Shown here piece by piece: positions 1-7,839 of a stretch of DNA of 64,000 nucleotides; the first letter of the stretch is position 1; each line of letters begins with the position of its first letter. A model generated the notes under the pieces. It was not told the DNA's origin. It did not search any database and saw only the letters and a program-made list of their open reading frames with translations. Made by a program: the position numbers and the translations under genes. Source of the stretch: Candidatus Eisenbergiella merdavium (GTDB taxonomy: Bacteria > Bacillota > Clostridia > Lachnospirales > Lachnospiraceae); the NCBI GenBank assembly GCA_019119595.1, contig DWWS01000040.1, positions 107,774 to 171,773 of the forward strand, read 5' to 3'.

Positions 1-704
1 TCGTGAACGGCATCGATTACGACGAATACAATCCGGAGACGGATTCTCTCATCACCAAGACCTTCAATGCGGTGAATTTCCGGAAGGAAAAGGTGAAAAA
101 TAAACGTGCCCTGCAGGCTGATTTCGGACTGAATCAGGATGACAGGGCCATGGTGCTCGGCGTGGTTTCCCGGCTGACGGACCAGAAGGGCTTCGATCTG
201 GTGGCCTATGTGATGGATGAGCTCTGCCAGGATAATATCCAGTTAATCGTCCTGGGAACCGGCGAGGAGCGCTATGAAAATATGTTCCGTCATTTCGCCT
301 GGAAATATCAGGGAAAGGTATCTGCGCAGATCTACTATTCCGAGGCGGTGGCTCACAGGATCTACGCTTCCAGCGACGCGTTCCTGATGCCCTCCCTGTT
401 CGAGCCATGCGGCTTAAGCCAGCTGATCGCCCTGCGCTACGGCACGGTTCCGATCGTGCGCGAGACGGGCGGCCTGAAGGATACGGTATGGCCGTACAAT
501 GAATTTGAGAGCACCGGAACGGGCTTCAGCTTCACCAATTATAACGCGCATGAAATGCTCAGCACCATCCGCTATGCGGAAAAGATCTATTACGATAAAA
601 AGCGCGAATGGAATAAGATCATCGACAGAGGCATGGCGGTTGACTTTTCCTGGAACGTTTCCGCGAAGAAATATCAGGAAATGTATGACTGGCTGATCGG
701 GTAA
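1..704 (+). CDS. glgA: Glycogen synthase, C-terminal part (gene starts before the window)
   Basis: This is the C-terminal half of an ADP-glucose-dependent glycogen synthase (GT5, GT-B fold), which extends alpha-1,4-glucan chains in the cytoplasm. The reading frame is open at the left edge; the first visible residues (NGIDYDEYNPETD) match the internal hinge segment of GlgA, so the N-terminal Rossmann domain lies outside. Visible family motifs are VSRLTDQKGFDL, the acceptor-lobe motif SLFEPCGLSQL and RETGGLKDTV in the ADP-glucose site. The stop is TAA at 702-704. The neighbours downstream are unrelated, so it is probably the last gene of a glycogen operon. Confidence 0.93.
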   Translation, partial: VNGIDYDEYNPETDSLITKTFNAVNFRKEKVKNKRALQADFGLNQDDRAMVLGVVSRLTDQKGFDLVAYVMDELCQDNIQLIVLGTGEERYENMFRHFAWKYQGKVSAQIYYSEAVAHRIYASSDAFLMPSLFEPCGLSQLIALRYGTVPIVRETGGLKDTVWPYNEFESTGTGFSFTNYNAHEMLSTIRYAEKIYYDKKREWNKIIDRGMAVDFSWNVSAKKYQEMYDWLIG

Positions 705-736
705 TCCCGAATCATCGTGACAGGCTTTGAGCATCG

Positions 737-784
737 GAATCATCGAATTTTGCCAGGATAATTTTCGATGATTCTGCGTATACT
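737..784 (+). promoter_or_regulatory. Inverted repeat followed by a -10-like box
   Basis: An 11-bp perfect inverted repeat (GAATCATCGAA at 737-747, TTCGATGATTC at 764-774) has no T-tract, so it is not a classical terminator. TATACT at 779-784 follows directly. No good -35 sits 17 bp upstream. It could be an operator for the lipoprotein gene or the remains of a terminator. Confidence 0.3.
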
Positions 785-801
785 GAATGAAAATGGAAGA
801 A

Positions 802-836
802 CATCCGGCATCGAAAAAGGTGCCGGATGATTTTTT
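802..836 (+). terminator. Rho-independent terminator
   Basis: A 9-bp perfect stem (CATCCGGCA at 802-810, TGCCGGATG at 821-829) with a 10-nt loop is followed by a T6 run. It lies about 100 bp after glgA and just before the start of the lipoprotein gene. It may end glgA transcription or attenuate the next gene. Confidence 0.75.
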
Positions 837-861
837 CCCTGATTGTCTGGAGGTGGTAACT

Positions 862-1725
862 GTGAAAAAGAGATTGACAGCCGCGGCATGCGCGGCATGG
901 ATGATTCTGACACTGATCGTTCCGGCAGGCTGCGGCCAGGCGGAGCGGAGTGAACAGCCGGAGAACGGGCAGACGCAGGAAAGCGTAAGCCTGCCGGGAC
1001 AGGAGCCGGAAGAAACGGAGCAGGACAGCTCGGTGGTGCAGGAGCCGGAGGAAGCCGCATCGGAAACCCTGACGGCGGGCGTTTATCAATATCATCTGGA
1101 AACGGCGGAAAAGAGCTGGAGCGCATCCAATGGGGAGGAAGCCTGTACGGTTGCTCTGGAATATCCGGTCTTTGAGGGAGAAAGCCCTGCGGAAGCGGCG
1201 ATCAACGAGTATTTTCAGCAATGGGCAGAAGAAAAGCTCGCCGCCTATGAAACGTCGGAGTTTGTGCAGGAGGCGCTGGAAATGAGGGAATCCGGCGAGT
1301 ATACCATCCCCGCTTATTCGGACGACTATGCGGTGGAAGAGGTGACTGTTGCACAGGGGGTGATCTCCATCCGGATGGACAATTATCTCTATCTGGGCGG
1401 CGCGCATGGGATGCCGGGCCGGGAAAATCACATTTTCAGCGAGGCGGACGGCAGTCAGATCTCGCTTCCGGAGCTGCTTTCTCTTTCAGAGGATGAGATA
1501 AATGAGCTGGCAAGGGCGGCATTTTTGGCCCGTATTGAGGAAAAACATCCGGAGGACGGTTTTTTTGAGGACGCTGCGGAGACGATCAGTGCCAAAACGG
1601 ACTTTATCAGCCAGAGCTGGCTGTCCCGGGAGGGCGTTGTTTTTTACACGCAGCCCTACGAGGCCGGCCCCTATGCGGCGGGCTTCATCGAGGTGACCCT
1701 GACCTGGGAGCAGCTCGGACTGTAA
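862..1725 (+). CDS. RsiV-like secreted lipoprotein (DUF4163/DUF3298)
   Basis: This is a 287-residue predicted lipoprotein anchored on the outer face of the membrane. The chosen start is GTG 862, which follows GGAGGTGG at a normal distance; a longer frame from 787 would begin inside the terminator. The N-terminus is basic and hydrophobic and ends in the lipobox VPAGC, followed by a Glu/Gln/Pro-rich linker. Residues of about 75-285 resemble the DUF4163 plus DUF3298 pair found in anti-sigma factor RsiV and PdaC (note YLYLGGAHG). RsiV binds lysozyme, but here there is no transmembrane anti-sigma segment and no ECF sigma gene nearby, so only the extracellular fold can be inferred. The ligand is unknown. 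Confidence 0.7.
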   Translation: MKKRLTAAACAAWMILTLIVPAGCGQAERSEQPENGQTQESVSLPGQEPEETEQDSSVVQEPEEAASETLTAGVYQYHLETAEKSWSASNGEEACTVALEYPVFEGESPAEAAINEYFQQWAEEKLAAYETSEFVQEALEMRESGEYTIPAYSDDYAVEEVTVAQGVISIRMDNYLYLGGAHGMPGRENHIFSEADGSQISLPELLSLSEDEINELARAAFLARIEEKHPEDGFFEDAAETISAKTDFISQSWLSREGVVFYTQPYEAGPYAAGFIEVTLTWEQLGL

Positions 1726-1893
1726 CGGCAAAACGCCTGTGAAAGATCTGTTACAAAAGCTTCCTGTATATTTCCATGCCGGGCCGAACACAATAAAGAT
1801 GTAAACCGGAACCGGAAAGCTGCATCGGCGGCAAAACGGGCTTTGCCCGCCGGCGGCTTTCCTTCAGAATAAAAACGGAAAAGAGGTATGGAA

Positions 1894-2079
1894 ATGGCGA
1901 ATATTTCAGAGCTCGACCTGCAGAACCTGCGCCACCTGATTGGCGGCTGCGACACGACCCACTGTAAAATGAAGGAATACGCCTCCTGGGCGGAGGATGC
2001 GAAGATCAAACAGTTCTTCGAGGAGGGCGCGAAGTCCGCGATGGAGAACAAACAGCAGCTCATGAAATTTTTACAGTAA
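1894..2079 (+). CDS. Small CotF-related spore coat-like protein
   Basis: This 61-residue helical protein (MANISELDLQNLRHLIGG...) precedes a CotF-type gene, from which it is separated by 29 bp. ATG 1894 is preferred over ATG 1888 because AAGAGG at 1881-1886 then sits 7 nt upstream. It reads like one ferritin-like helical pair with conserved HLIGG and a Cys-x5-Cys pair. Small genes of this kind often sit beside coat F genes in Clostridia. The assignment to the coat is by context and general resemblance; no catalytic residues are visible. Confidence 0.6.
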   Translation: MANISELDLQNLRHLIGGCDTTHCKMKEYASWAEDAKIKQFFEEGAKSAMENKQQLMKFLQ

Positions 2080-2108
2080 GGCCGGACGGCGGAAAGGATG
2101 TGCGAAAA

Positions 2109-2366
2109 ATGATGCAGGAAAAAACGATGGTAGCGGATGCTCTCGCCGGGATCAACGGGGAGCTGACCAGATACGGCGAAATGATCGCCCAGACAGAAAA
2201 TAAGGAGCTGAAAACCACGCTGAAGCAGATGCGCAACGCGGCGGAGCAGTGCCAGGAGCAGCTCTATCAGCTCGCGAGGGAGAAGTCCTACTATGTGCCC
2301 GCGCAGAAGGCGACGCCTGAGGAAATCTCCCATGTGAGAGGACTCTTTACCTCCGCGACGCTTTAA
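2109..2366 (+). CDS. Spore coat protein, CotF family
   Basis: This is an 85-residue protein that looks like the Coat F domain, a ferritin-like helical bundle found in proteins of the spore coat. The typical features are a long amphipathic helix pair (NGELTRYGEMIAQTENKELK) and the C-terminal segment YYVPAQKATPEEI, which matches the YxPA signature. GGAAAGGA at 2091-2098 serves ATG 2109 or 2112; the GTG at 2100 is too close to it. It is most likely co-transcribed with the small gene upstream and expressed in the mother cell late in sporulation, although no sporulation-sigma promoter could be recognised. Confidence 0.75.
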   Translation: MMQEKTMVADALAGINGELTRYGEMIAQTENKELKTTLKQMRNAAEQCQEQLYQLAREKSYYVPAQKATPEEISHVRGLFTSATL

Positions 2367-2381
2367 GACGAAGGCGGAAAT

Positions 2382-2414
2382 GTGGCAACGGGGGCGGGAA
2401 AGCCCCCTTGTCAC
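2382..2414 (+). terminator. Strong hairpin after the coat genes, no T-tract
   Basis: GTGGCAACGGGGGC pairs with GCCCCCTTGTCAC around a GGGAAA loop, with one mismatch and one G-U pair. It lies 16 bp after the coat gene stop. The missing T-run makes it either a weak terminator or an mRNA-stabilising 3' structure. Confidence 0.5.
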
Positions 2415-2531
2415 ACGCTTCGGGTGATTGGGGTGGCTGATCGGTGTTACATAGATTAAACTGTCCGCAGGACAGAGTGAAAGCTTATGGCGTAGATGGA
2501 TAGGAGAAAGTGAATAAAAACACGGGCTATG

Positions 2532-2571
2532 AGGCAGAGCCGGATTTTAAGGCTCTGCCTGTTTGTATTTT
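2532..2571 (+). terminator. Rho-independent terminator
   Basis: A perfect 10-bp stem (AGGCAGAGCC at 2532-2541, GGCTCTGCCT at 2551-2560) with a 9-nt loop is followed by GTTTGTATTTT. Confidence 0.8.
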
Positions 2572-2681
2572 CAGCCTGTTCCTTTTTCTCCTGTTTAGAA
2601 AAATGTGCTTCGAAGAGCCCTGTTTTTGGGAAAAATGTGATTTTAGAACGATAATAATGGAGAAAAAAGTACAAATACCTC

Positions 2682-2710
2682 ATTGAAAAACACGGAAAAA
2701 TGTGTTACGC
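2682..2710 (+). promoter_or_regulatory. Sigma-A promoter of the AAA ATPase gene
   Basis: TTGAAA at 2682-2687, a 17-bp spacer and TACGCT at 2705-2710. The predicted transcript starts near 2717, so an in-frame ATG at 2700 cannot be the start codon of this transcript. Confidence 0.6.
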
Positions 2711-2735
2711 TGATATCGGCCGTTCGGAAAGGAAG

Positions 2736-4037
2736 GTGGTTCTTCTGAAAAGAAATGCAATGCAGGAGCTGATCAGCTGGAAATCCAGTGAAATGCGTAA
2801 ACCAATGGTCATGCGCGGCGCGCGTCAGGTTGGTAAAACATGGCTGATGAAGGAGTTTGGACAAAGCTGCTATGAAAGCTGTGTTTACTTTAACTTTGAC
2901 GAAGAAGATGAGCTGAAATCCATCTTTGAGATCAATAAAAATCCTCACCGCATCGTAGAACTGCTGTCTATGATCGCCGGAGAAAAAATTCTTCCGGGAA
3001 AGACGCTGATCATCTTTGATGAGATTCAGGAATGTCCCGAAGCGTTGAACACGCTCAAATACTTTAAAGAAAAGGCCAACGATTATCATGTGATCGCGGC
3101 CGGAAGCCTGCTGGGGACGCTCCTGGCAAAGCCGAAATCCTATCCGGTGGGGATGGTGAATCTGATAGATATTTATCCTCTGACCTTTGATGAATTTCTC
3201 GCCGCGACAGATCCCGTGCTTTATGACTTTTACTGCGGCATCCGGAAGGGGCAGCCCATTGAAGAGATCTTTCACAACCGCCTGCTGGAGGCCTTTAACA
3301 ATTATCTCATCATCGGCGGAATGCCGGAATGTGTTTCATCCTGGGCCGCATACAAGGATCCGGCCCAGGTTTTACGGACACAGCGTGAATTGATTGAAAT
3401 CTATGAAAATGATTTTTCGAAGCACAATGGAAAGGTTAACAGCGGACGGATCCTGATGGTATTTCGCAGTATTGTGGCGCAGCTTGCCAAGCCCAATGAA
3501 AAATTTATGTATGGAGCCGTTCGGGAGGGCGGCAGGGCGAGGGATTTTGAAGAGGCCATCGAATGGCTGGTCTCCGCCGGTATGCTGAATCGGGTCTACA
3601 ATGTTTCCAAAATGGAGCATCCTTTATCCGCGTTTGAAAAGCTGGATCAATTCAAGCTTTTTGTGTTTGATACCGGTCTGCTGAAGCACATGGCTGGGAT
3701 TGATAACAGTGCGATCCTTCTGAAAACAGATTTCCAGTTTAAAGGACCGCTGACTGAAAACTATGTCTTACAGCAGCTTCGGGGTCAATTTGAGGTGGAG
3801 CCGCACTATTTTGCCGATAAAAACAGTGAGATCGACTTTGTGCTGCAATACGGTACACAGATCATTCCCGTTGAAGTAAAAGGAGGGGAGGATAAGGCCG
3901 CGCCTTCCTTTAAGCGTTATGTCGCAGGCCGGCAGCCGGAGTACGCGGTCCGTTTCTCCAGACGGGGCTGGCGGAAGGACGGAGCTATCACAAACCTCCC
4001 GCTCTACCTCGCCGGAAAGACCAGAGAGCTGCTGTGA
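2736..4037 (+). CDS. AAA family ATPase with C-terminal DUF4143 / PD-(D/E)XK-like region
   Basis: This 433-residue protein belongs to the common but poorly understood family of AAA ATPases with a DUF4143 tail. Walker A is GARQVGKTW near the N-terminus and Walker B is TLIIFDEIQE. The middle part resembles a winged-helix linker. The C-terminus carries EIDFVLQYGTQIIPVEVKGG, which has the E/D-x(n)-ExK layout of the PD-(D/E)XK nuclease superfamily. The frame is open from ATG 2700, but the promoter overlaps that codon; GTG 2736 after GGAAAGG, CTG 2745 or ATG 2760 are the candidates. It stands alone with its own promoter and ends 1 bp before the convergent rqcH stop. The biological role is not established; a DNA-related or defence role would be inference. 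Confidence 0.85.
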   Translation: MVLLKRNAMQELISWKSSEMRKPMVMRGARQVGKTWLMKEFGQSCYESCVYFNFDEEDELKSIFEINKNPHRIVELLSMIAGEKILPGKTLIIFDEIQECPEALNTLKYFKEKANDYHVIAAGSLLGTLLAKPKSYPVGMVNLIDIYPLTFDEFLAATDPVLYDFYCGIRKGQPIEEIFHNRLLEAFNNYLIIGGMPECVSSWAAYKDPAQVLRTQRELIEIYENDFSKHNGKVNSGRILMVFRSIVAQLAKPNEKFMYGAVREGGRARDFEEAIEWLVSAGMLNRVYNVSKMEHPLSAFEKLDQFKLFVFDTGLLKHMAGIDNSAILLKTDFQFKGPLTENYVLQQLRGQFEVEPHYFADKNSEIDFVLQYGTQIIPVEVKGGEDKAAPSFKRYVAGRQPEYAVRFSRRGWRKDGAITNLPLYLAGKTRELL

Positions 4038-4038
4038 C

Positions 4039-5832
4039 TTACACCTCCGCCTGCTTCAGCCCGCTGATGTCCGAATCGATCATCATGGAGTAGTTGGTAT
4101 AGTAGACCACGAAGCCCGGCTTTCCGCCGGCGGGCTTTTTCACGTTCTTTTTCTCGGTGTAATCCACCTCCACCTTTTCATTCCCGCGGCCCTTGGAATA
4201 GTAAGCCGCAAGCCTTGCCGCGTCCTCAAAGGTGGCGTCCGGAAGCTCCCCTCCTTTGGATTTCACTATGACATGGGAGCCGGGGATGCCCTTGGCATGG
4301 AACCACCAGTCGTTTCCGGAAGCAAAGCGGAAGGTCAGCTCCTCGTTCTGGTAATTGTTTTTCCCCACATAAATATCGTAGCCGTCGCCGCTTATATAAT
4401 GAAAAGGAACGCTGGTGATCTTCACCTTTTTGGCGCGGCTTCCGCCTTTTCTTTTCAGGTAGCCGCTTTCGATCAGCTCCTCGCGGATCTGAACCAGATC
4501 GTCCTCCTTCTGGGCGATATCCAGGCAGGTGCTGATGGATTCCAGATGCTCCACCTCCGCTTTGGTCTCCAGGGTGAGGGCGGAGAGCGCCTCAAAGGTG
4601 CGTTTCAGCTTATTGTATTTTTCAAAATATTTCTTCGCGTTTTCTCCGGCGGTGAGAGTGGGATCCAGCGGAATGGTGATGTCCTCCCCTGTATAATAGT
4701 TGGGGCAGGTGAGGGCCTTCGCGCCGGACTCTGCACTGTAGCCGTAGGTGTTCAAAAGCTCTCCGTACACCCGGTATTTATCCCGCTTCTCGGTATCCCG
4801 CATCTGTCTGATCTGCAGGTCATATTTTTTCACATTCCGCTCAAGGGCGGTGGAAACGATCCGCCGCAGATCTGAGGAGCGCTGGCGGATGCGTGTGACC
4901 GTATTTTTTTCCGCGTAATAATCCTCCAGCAGGGCGGAGATGGAAGCGTAACCTTTACGCAGGGCGGTCGGGTAGGAGGTCAGGGTCAGCGCTGCGTATT
5001 CCGCGGGAGCGGTCGGCCTTGCGCCGGAGGAGGAACCGTCCTGGGAGGCGTTCCGCCCGCCCGCCTCATACACGATGCAGGGAGAAAAGCGCTCCTCCCT
5101 CACGTCCTCCATCATTCGGGAAAAGGCTTCCCAGAGCGCCTGTCTGCCGTCCTCGTCCAGCGCGGCGGTGGACAGATCCGCGTTTCCGCCCGCCCGATAG
5201 CAGATCTCATGGGCGATGGCGGGGGACAGACCGGTGAAGGAGGTGTAGAGCGCCTTGAAGCAGGGCTGGGCGCTGGAAAACACCCGCTCCATGAAAAGCG
5301 TCCGGTCCGCTTCCAGCGGATTCGCCTTATCTTGGGTGTGAGGGATGAAATAATCCTTTCCGGGAAGCACCTCCCGGACGGAGCTGACCAGGCCGGAAAT
5401 GTGCTTGATACTGTCGATGATCATGTTGTTTTCATCGCAGAAAATGATATTGCTGTGCTTGCCCATCAGCTCCACGATGAGCTGTTTGGTGCGCAGATCC
5501 CCCATTTCGTCCAGATGCTCGATCTGAAAATTCAGGATCCGCTCCATGCCCGGCTGTGTGATTGACAGGATCCGTCCGTTCTGGATATGCTTGCGCAGAA
5601 GCATGCAGAAGTTGGGCGCCGTCATGGGGCTGGTCTTATTTTTCCCTGTTAGAAAGCACAGCGGCAGGGAGGCCGAGGCGGACAGGGTGAGCCTGTACTG
5701 GGTGCTGTTGTTTTTTATGGTAAGAAGCAGCTCGTCCGGTTCCGGCTGCGCGATCTTGTAAACCCGCCCGCCGGTGAGCGCATCGGACAGCTCCTTCCGG
5801 ATCGCTGCGATCGTGATACCGTCAAATGCCAT
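4039..5832 (-). CDS. rqcH: Ribosome-associated quality control protein RqcH (NFACT family)
   Basis: RqcH binds stalled 50S subunits and recruits Ala-tRNA to add C-terminal alanine tails to nascent chains. The protein has 597 residues from ATG 5832 (AAAGGATG upstream; longer N-terminal extensions lack a ribosome site). Domains in order are NFACT-N (about 1-200), helix-hairpin-helix and coiled-coil arms (about 280-430) and NFACT-R (about 450-575, with YDIYVGKNNYQNEELT and DWWFHAKGIPGSHV). The DR pair that is functionally important in Bacillus RqcH (residues 97-98) reads E97-R98 here, a conservative change. Older annotations call this family fibronectin-binding protein. The gene is convergent with the ATPase gene and divergent from yicC. 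Confidence 0.93.
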   Translation of the reverse strand: MAFDGITIAAIRKELSDALTGGRVYKIAQPEPDELLLTIKNNSTQYRLTLSASASLPLCFLTGKNKTSPMTAPNFCMLLRKHIQNGRILSITQPGMERILNFQIEHLDEMGDLRTKQLIVELMGKHSNIIFCDENNMIIDSIKHISGLVSSVREVLPGKDYFIPHTQDKANPLEADRTLFMERVFSSAQPCFKALYTSFTGLSPAIAHEICYRAGGNADLSTAALDEDGRQALWEAFSRMMEDVREERFSPCIVYEAGGRNASQDGSSSGARPTAPAEYAALTLTSYPTALRKGYASISALLEDYYAEKNTVTRIRQRSSDLRRIVSTALERNVKKYDLQIRQMRDTEKRDKYRVYGELLNTYGYSAESGAKALTCPNYYTGEDITIPLDPTLTAGENAKKYFEKYNKLKRTFEALSALTLETKAEVEHLESISTCLDIAQKEDDLVQIREELIESGYLKRKGGSRAKKVKITSVPFHYISGDGYDIYVGKNNYQNEELTFRFASGNDWWFHAKGIPGSHVIVKSKGGELPDATFEDAARLAAYYSKGRGNEKVEVDYTEKKNVKKPAGGKPGFVVYYTNYSMMIDSDISGLKQAEV

Positions 5833-5874
5833 GTGAAACATCCTTTCTTTTTTGGACTGCATTGGTGTGTTGCC

Positions 5875-5907
5875 GTTCACCGCCCCTAGTGTACGAGTGA
5901 ACTGTAA
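5875..5907 (-). repeat. Imperfect inverted repeat in the rqcH leader
   Basis: GTTCAC at 5875-5880 and GTGAAC at 5897-5902 form a stem in the predicted 5' leader of rqcH. The right arm with flanks (ACGAGTGAACTGTAA, 5893-5907) is identical over 15 bp to the right end of the MITE-like element at 31521-31535. It may be a decayed element end or chance. Confidence 0.35.
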
Positions 5908-5912
5908 GACAT

Positions 5913-5941
5913 AGTATATCAGCATGGCCGCGCGGGCACAA
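5913..5941 (-). promoter_or_regulatory. Sigma-A promoter of rqcH
   Basis: On the minus strand: TTGTGC (5941-5936), 17-bp spacer, TATACT (5918-5913). It is back-to-back with the yicC promoter. Confidence 0.6.
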
Positions 5942-5948
5942 GTGAATC

Positions 5949-5977
5949 TTGACGGGGGTGCGGTTCTGACTTATAAT
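5949..5977 (+). promoter_or_regulatory. Sigma-A promoter of the yicC operon
   Basis: TTGACG at 5949-5954, 17-bp spacer, perfect TATAAT at 5972-5977. Confidence 0.8.
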
Positions 5978-6054
5978 AAATTGAATATGGGAAGCTTTGC
6001 CCCTGCCTGAATATATCAGGGTAGCGGCCGGGCTGCCGATCCGGAGGACAGCAG

Positions 6055-6933
6055 ATGATAAAAAGCATGACAGGGTTTGGCCGCTGCGAGGCCGCAGACG
6101 CCGACCGAAAAATCACGGTGGAAATGAAGTCCGTCAATCACCGTTATCTGGACGTGAGCATGAAGATGCCCAAGAAGCTGAATTTTTTTGAGGCGGCTAT
6201 CAGGGGCACACTGAAGGAATACATCCAGAGAGGAAAGGTGGATCTGTTCCTTTCCTATGAGGATTTTACCCAGAGCGGCGGAACGGTCAGATACAGCCGG
6301 GAAACGGCGGCGGAATATCTGAAATACTTAAGACAGATGGCTGAGGAATTTTCTCTGGAGGATGATATCAAGGTTTCCTCCCTTGCCCGCTTTCCGGAGG
6401 TTTTTTCCATGGAAGAGGGAGATATGGACGAGGAGGGCATCTGGAAGACGCTGGAAAAGGCGCTTCGGGGCGCTGCTGAGGCATTGACCCGGACCCGGAT
6501 CAGCGAAGGGGAAACCCTGAAGAACGATCTGATCGGAAAGCTGGACGGCATGCTGGAGCATGTGGCTTTCATTGAGGCGCGCTCACCCCAGATCGTCGCG
6601 GAATACCGCCAGAATCTGGAGGCGAAGGTGAAGGAGCTTCTGGGAGACGCGCAGGTGGATGAGAACCGCCTCGTGATGGAGGTCACGATCTTTGCGGATA
6701 AGGTCTGTGTGGATGAGGAGCTGGTGCGGCTGAAGAGCCACATCGAAACCACGAGGAAAACCCTTCTCGAGGGCGGAAGCGTCGGAAGAAAGCTGGATTT
6801 CATCGCGCAGGAAATGAACCGGGAGGCCAATACGATCCTCTCCAAGGCCAGCGATCTGGAAACCTCCAATCACGCCATCGAGCTGAAAACGGAGATCGAA
6901 AAGGTCAGGGAGCAGATCCAGAACATTGAATAA
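6055..6933 (+). CDS. yicC: YicC/YloC family endoribonuclease
   Basis: This 292-residue protein is full length for the YicC family, whose members are ribonucleases (YicC in E. coli, YloC in Bacillus). The N-terminal signature MIKSMTGFGR and the C-terminal block GRKLDFIAQEMNREANTILSKA are both intact. ATG 6055 follows GGAGGACAGCAG. It opens the conserved Firmicutes order yicC-remA-gmk-rpoZ and has its own near-consensus promoter. The next gene starts 8 bp downstream, so the four genes are very likely one transcript. Confidence 0.93.
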   Translation: MIKSMTGFGRCEAADADRKITVEMKSVNHRYLDVSMKMPKKLNFFEAAIRGTLKEYIQRGKVDLFLSYEDFTQSGGTVRYSRETAAEYLKYLRQMAEEFSLEDDIKVSSLARFPEVFSMEEGDMDEEGIWKTLEKALRGAAEALTRTRISEGETLKNDLIGKLDGMLEHVAFIEARSPQIVAEYRQNLEAKVKELLGDAQVDENRLVMEVTIFADKVCVDEELVRLKSHIETTRKTLLEGGSVGRKLDFIAQEMNREANTILSKASDLETSNHAIELKTEIEKVREQIQNIE

Positions 6934-6941
6934 AGGATGAA

Positions 6942-7214
6942 ATGAGGATTTTTATGAACCAGTTTATTCATGTGGGCTTTGGGAATCTTGTGAACACGGA
7001 TAAGGTGATCGCGGTGGTGAGTCCGGAATCCGCGCCGGTAAAGAGAATGGTGCAGACGGCTAAGGAGGCGGGAACCGCGGTGGACGCTACCCAGGGGCGC
7101 AAGACCAAGGCGGTGCTGGTGATGGAAAACGGGCAGCTCGTGCTTTCCGCGCTTCTGCCGGAAACCATAGCGAACAGGGCGCAGCCCGGACGGGAGGAAA
7201 TGGATGAAGCGTAA
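6942..7214 (+). CDS. remA: RemA-like DNA-binding regulator (DUF370)
   Basis: This is a 90-residue homologue of RemA, which in Bacillus subtilis forms an octameric ring that binds DNA and activates matrix and osmoprotection operons. The core IHVGFGNLVNTDKVIAVVSPESAP-like region is intact (GFGN, VSPESAPVKRM, DATQGRKTKAV). Two starts are possible: ATG 6942 behind AAAGGATG, and ATG 6954 behind GAGGA. The latter gives the length closest to Bacillus RemA. It overlaps gmk by 11 bp, as in other Firmicutes. Its targets in this organism cannot be read from the window. Confidence 0.9.
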   Translation: MRIFMNQFIHVGFGNLVNTDKVIAVVSPESAPVKRMVQTAKEAGTAVDATQGRKTKAVLVMENGQLVLSALLPETIANRAQPGREEMDEA

Positions 7215-7836
7215 AGGAATTCTGATCGTGGTATCCGGCTTTTCAGGGGCGGGCAAGGGTACGCTCATGAAAGAGCTTTTAAAGCGGTATGACAATTACG
7301 CCCTTTCGGTCTCCATGACCACAAGGCAGCCCAGAGAGGGCGAGGTGGACGGCGAGTCCTACTTTTTTGTGGATAAGGAGACCTTTGAAAAAACGATTGA
7401 AAATGACGGCCTGATCGAATATGCTTCCTACTGCGGCAATTATTACGGAACGCCGCGGGAGTATGTGGAAAGGTGCCTGGAAAACGGCCTGGACGTGATC
7501 CTGGAGATCGAGATCCAGGGCGCGCTCAAGGTGAAGGGAAAATTCCCGGAGGCGCTGCTTCTGTTCGTCATGCCGCCTGACGCCGCAGAGCTGAAGAGGC
7601 GGCTTGAAGACAGGGGAACGGAAAGCCCGGAAGTGATCAGGCAGCGGCTCGCCCGCGCTTCCGAGGAGGCGGACGGCATTGAAAAGTATGAATATCTGAT
7701 AATTAACGACGACCTGGACGAATGCGTGCGCGAGATGAACGACATCATCAACGCGGCGCGCAAAGCACCGGTCAGAAACAGGCGGATGATCGCCGATATG
7801 CGTTCCCAGCTGAACGCGGTAGTGAAAGGAGAATAA
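7204..7836 (+). CDS. gmk: Guanylate kinase
   Basis: It phosphorylates GMP to GDP with ATP in the cytoplasm. The 210-residue protein has the P-loop SGFSGAGKGT, the GMP-binding segment TTRQPREGEVDGESYFFV and the lid region typical of the family. Its length is normal. ATG 7204 lies behind GGGAGGAAATGG and inside the end of remA. It sits between remA and rpoZ, the usual order in Firmicutes. Confidence 0.97.
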   Translation: MKRKGILIVVSGFSGAGKGTLMKELLKRYDNYALSVSMTTRQPREGEVDGESYFFVDKETFEKTIENDGLIEYASYCGNYYGTPREYVERCLENGLDVILEIEIQGALKVKGKFPEALLLFVMPPDAAELKRRLEDRGTESPEVIRQRLARASEEADGIEKYEYLIINDDLDECVREMNDIINAARKAPVRNRRMIADMRSQLNAVVKGE

Positions 7837-7839
7837 AAA

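Larger units (their letters stand above)
2367..2735. other. Intergenic region with two hairpins and a promoter
   Basis: No convincing gene is seen. The region holds a long GC hairpin (2382-2414), a short hairpin CTGTCC-GCA-GGACAG near 2461, a strong terminator (2532-2571) and the promoter of the ATPase gene (2682-2710). Confidence 0.6.

Noticed and set aside
787..861. N-terminal extension of the first lipoprotein (start at ATG 787)
   Set aside because: The extension would cross the terminator at 802-836 and would place the signal peptide inside the protein; GTG 862 with GGAGG fits the lipoprotein signal.
2510..2686. A 58-codon frame (GTG start behind AGGAG) between the coat genes and the ATPase gene
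   Set aside because: It runs through a strong terminator stem and into the promoter of the next gene, the spacing to AGGAG is too short and the product resembles nothing.
5875..5907. Second copy of the MITE-like element
   Set aside because: Only 15 bp match one end, the opposite arm is imperfect and there is no element body, so it is recorded as a weak repeat only.
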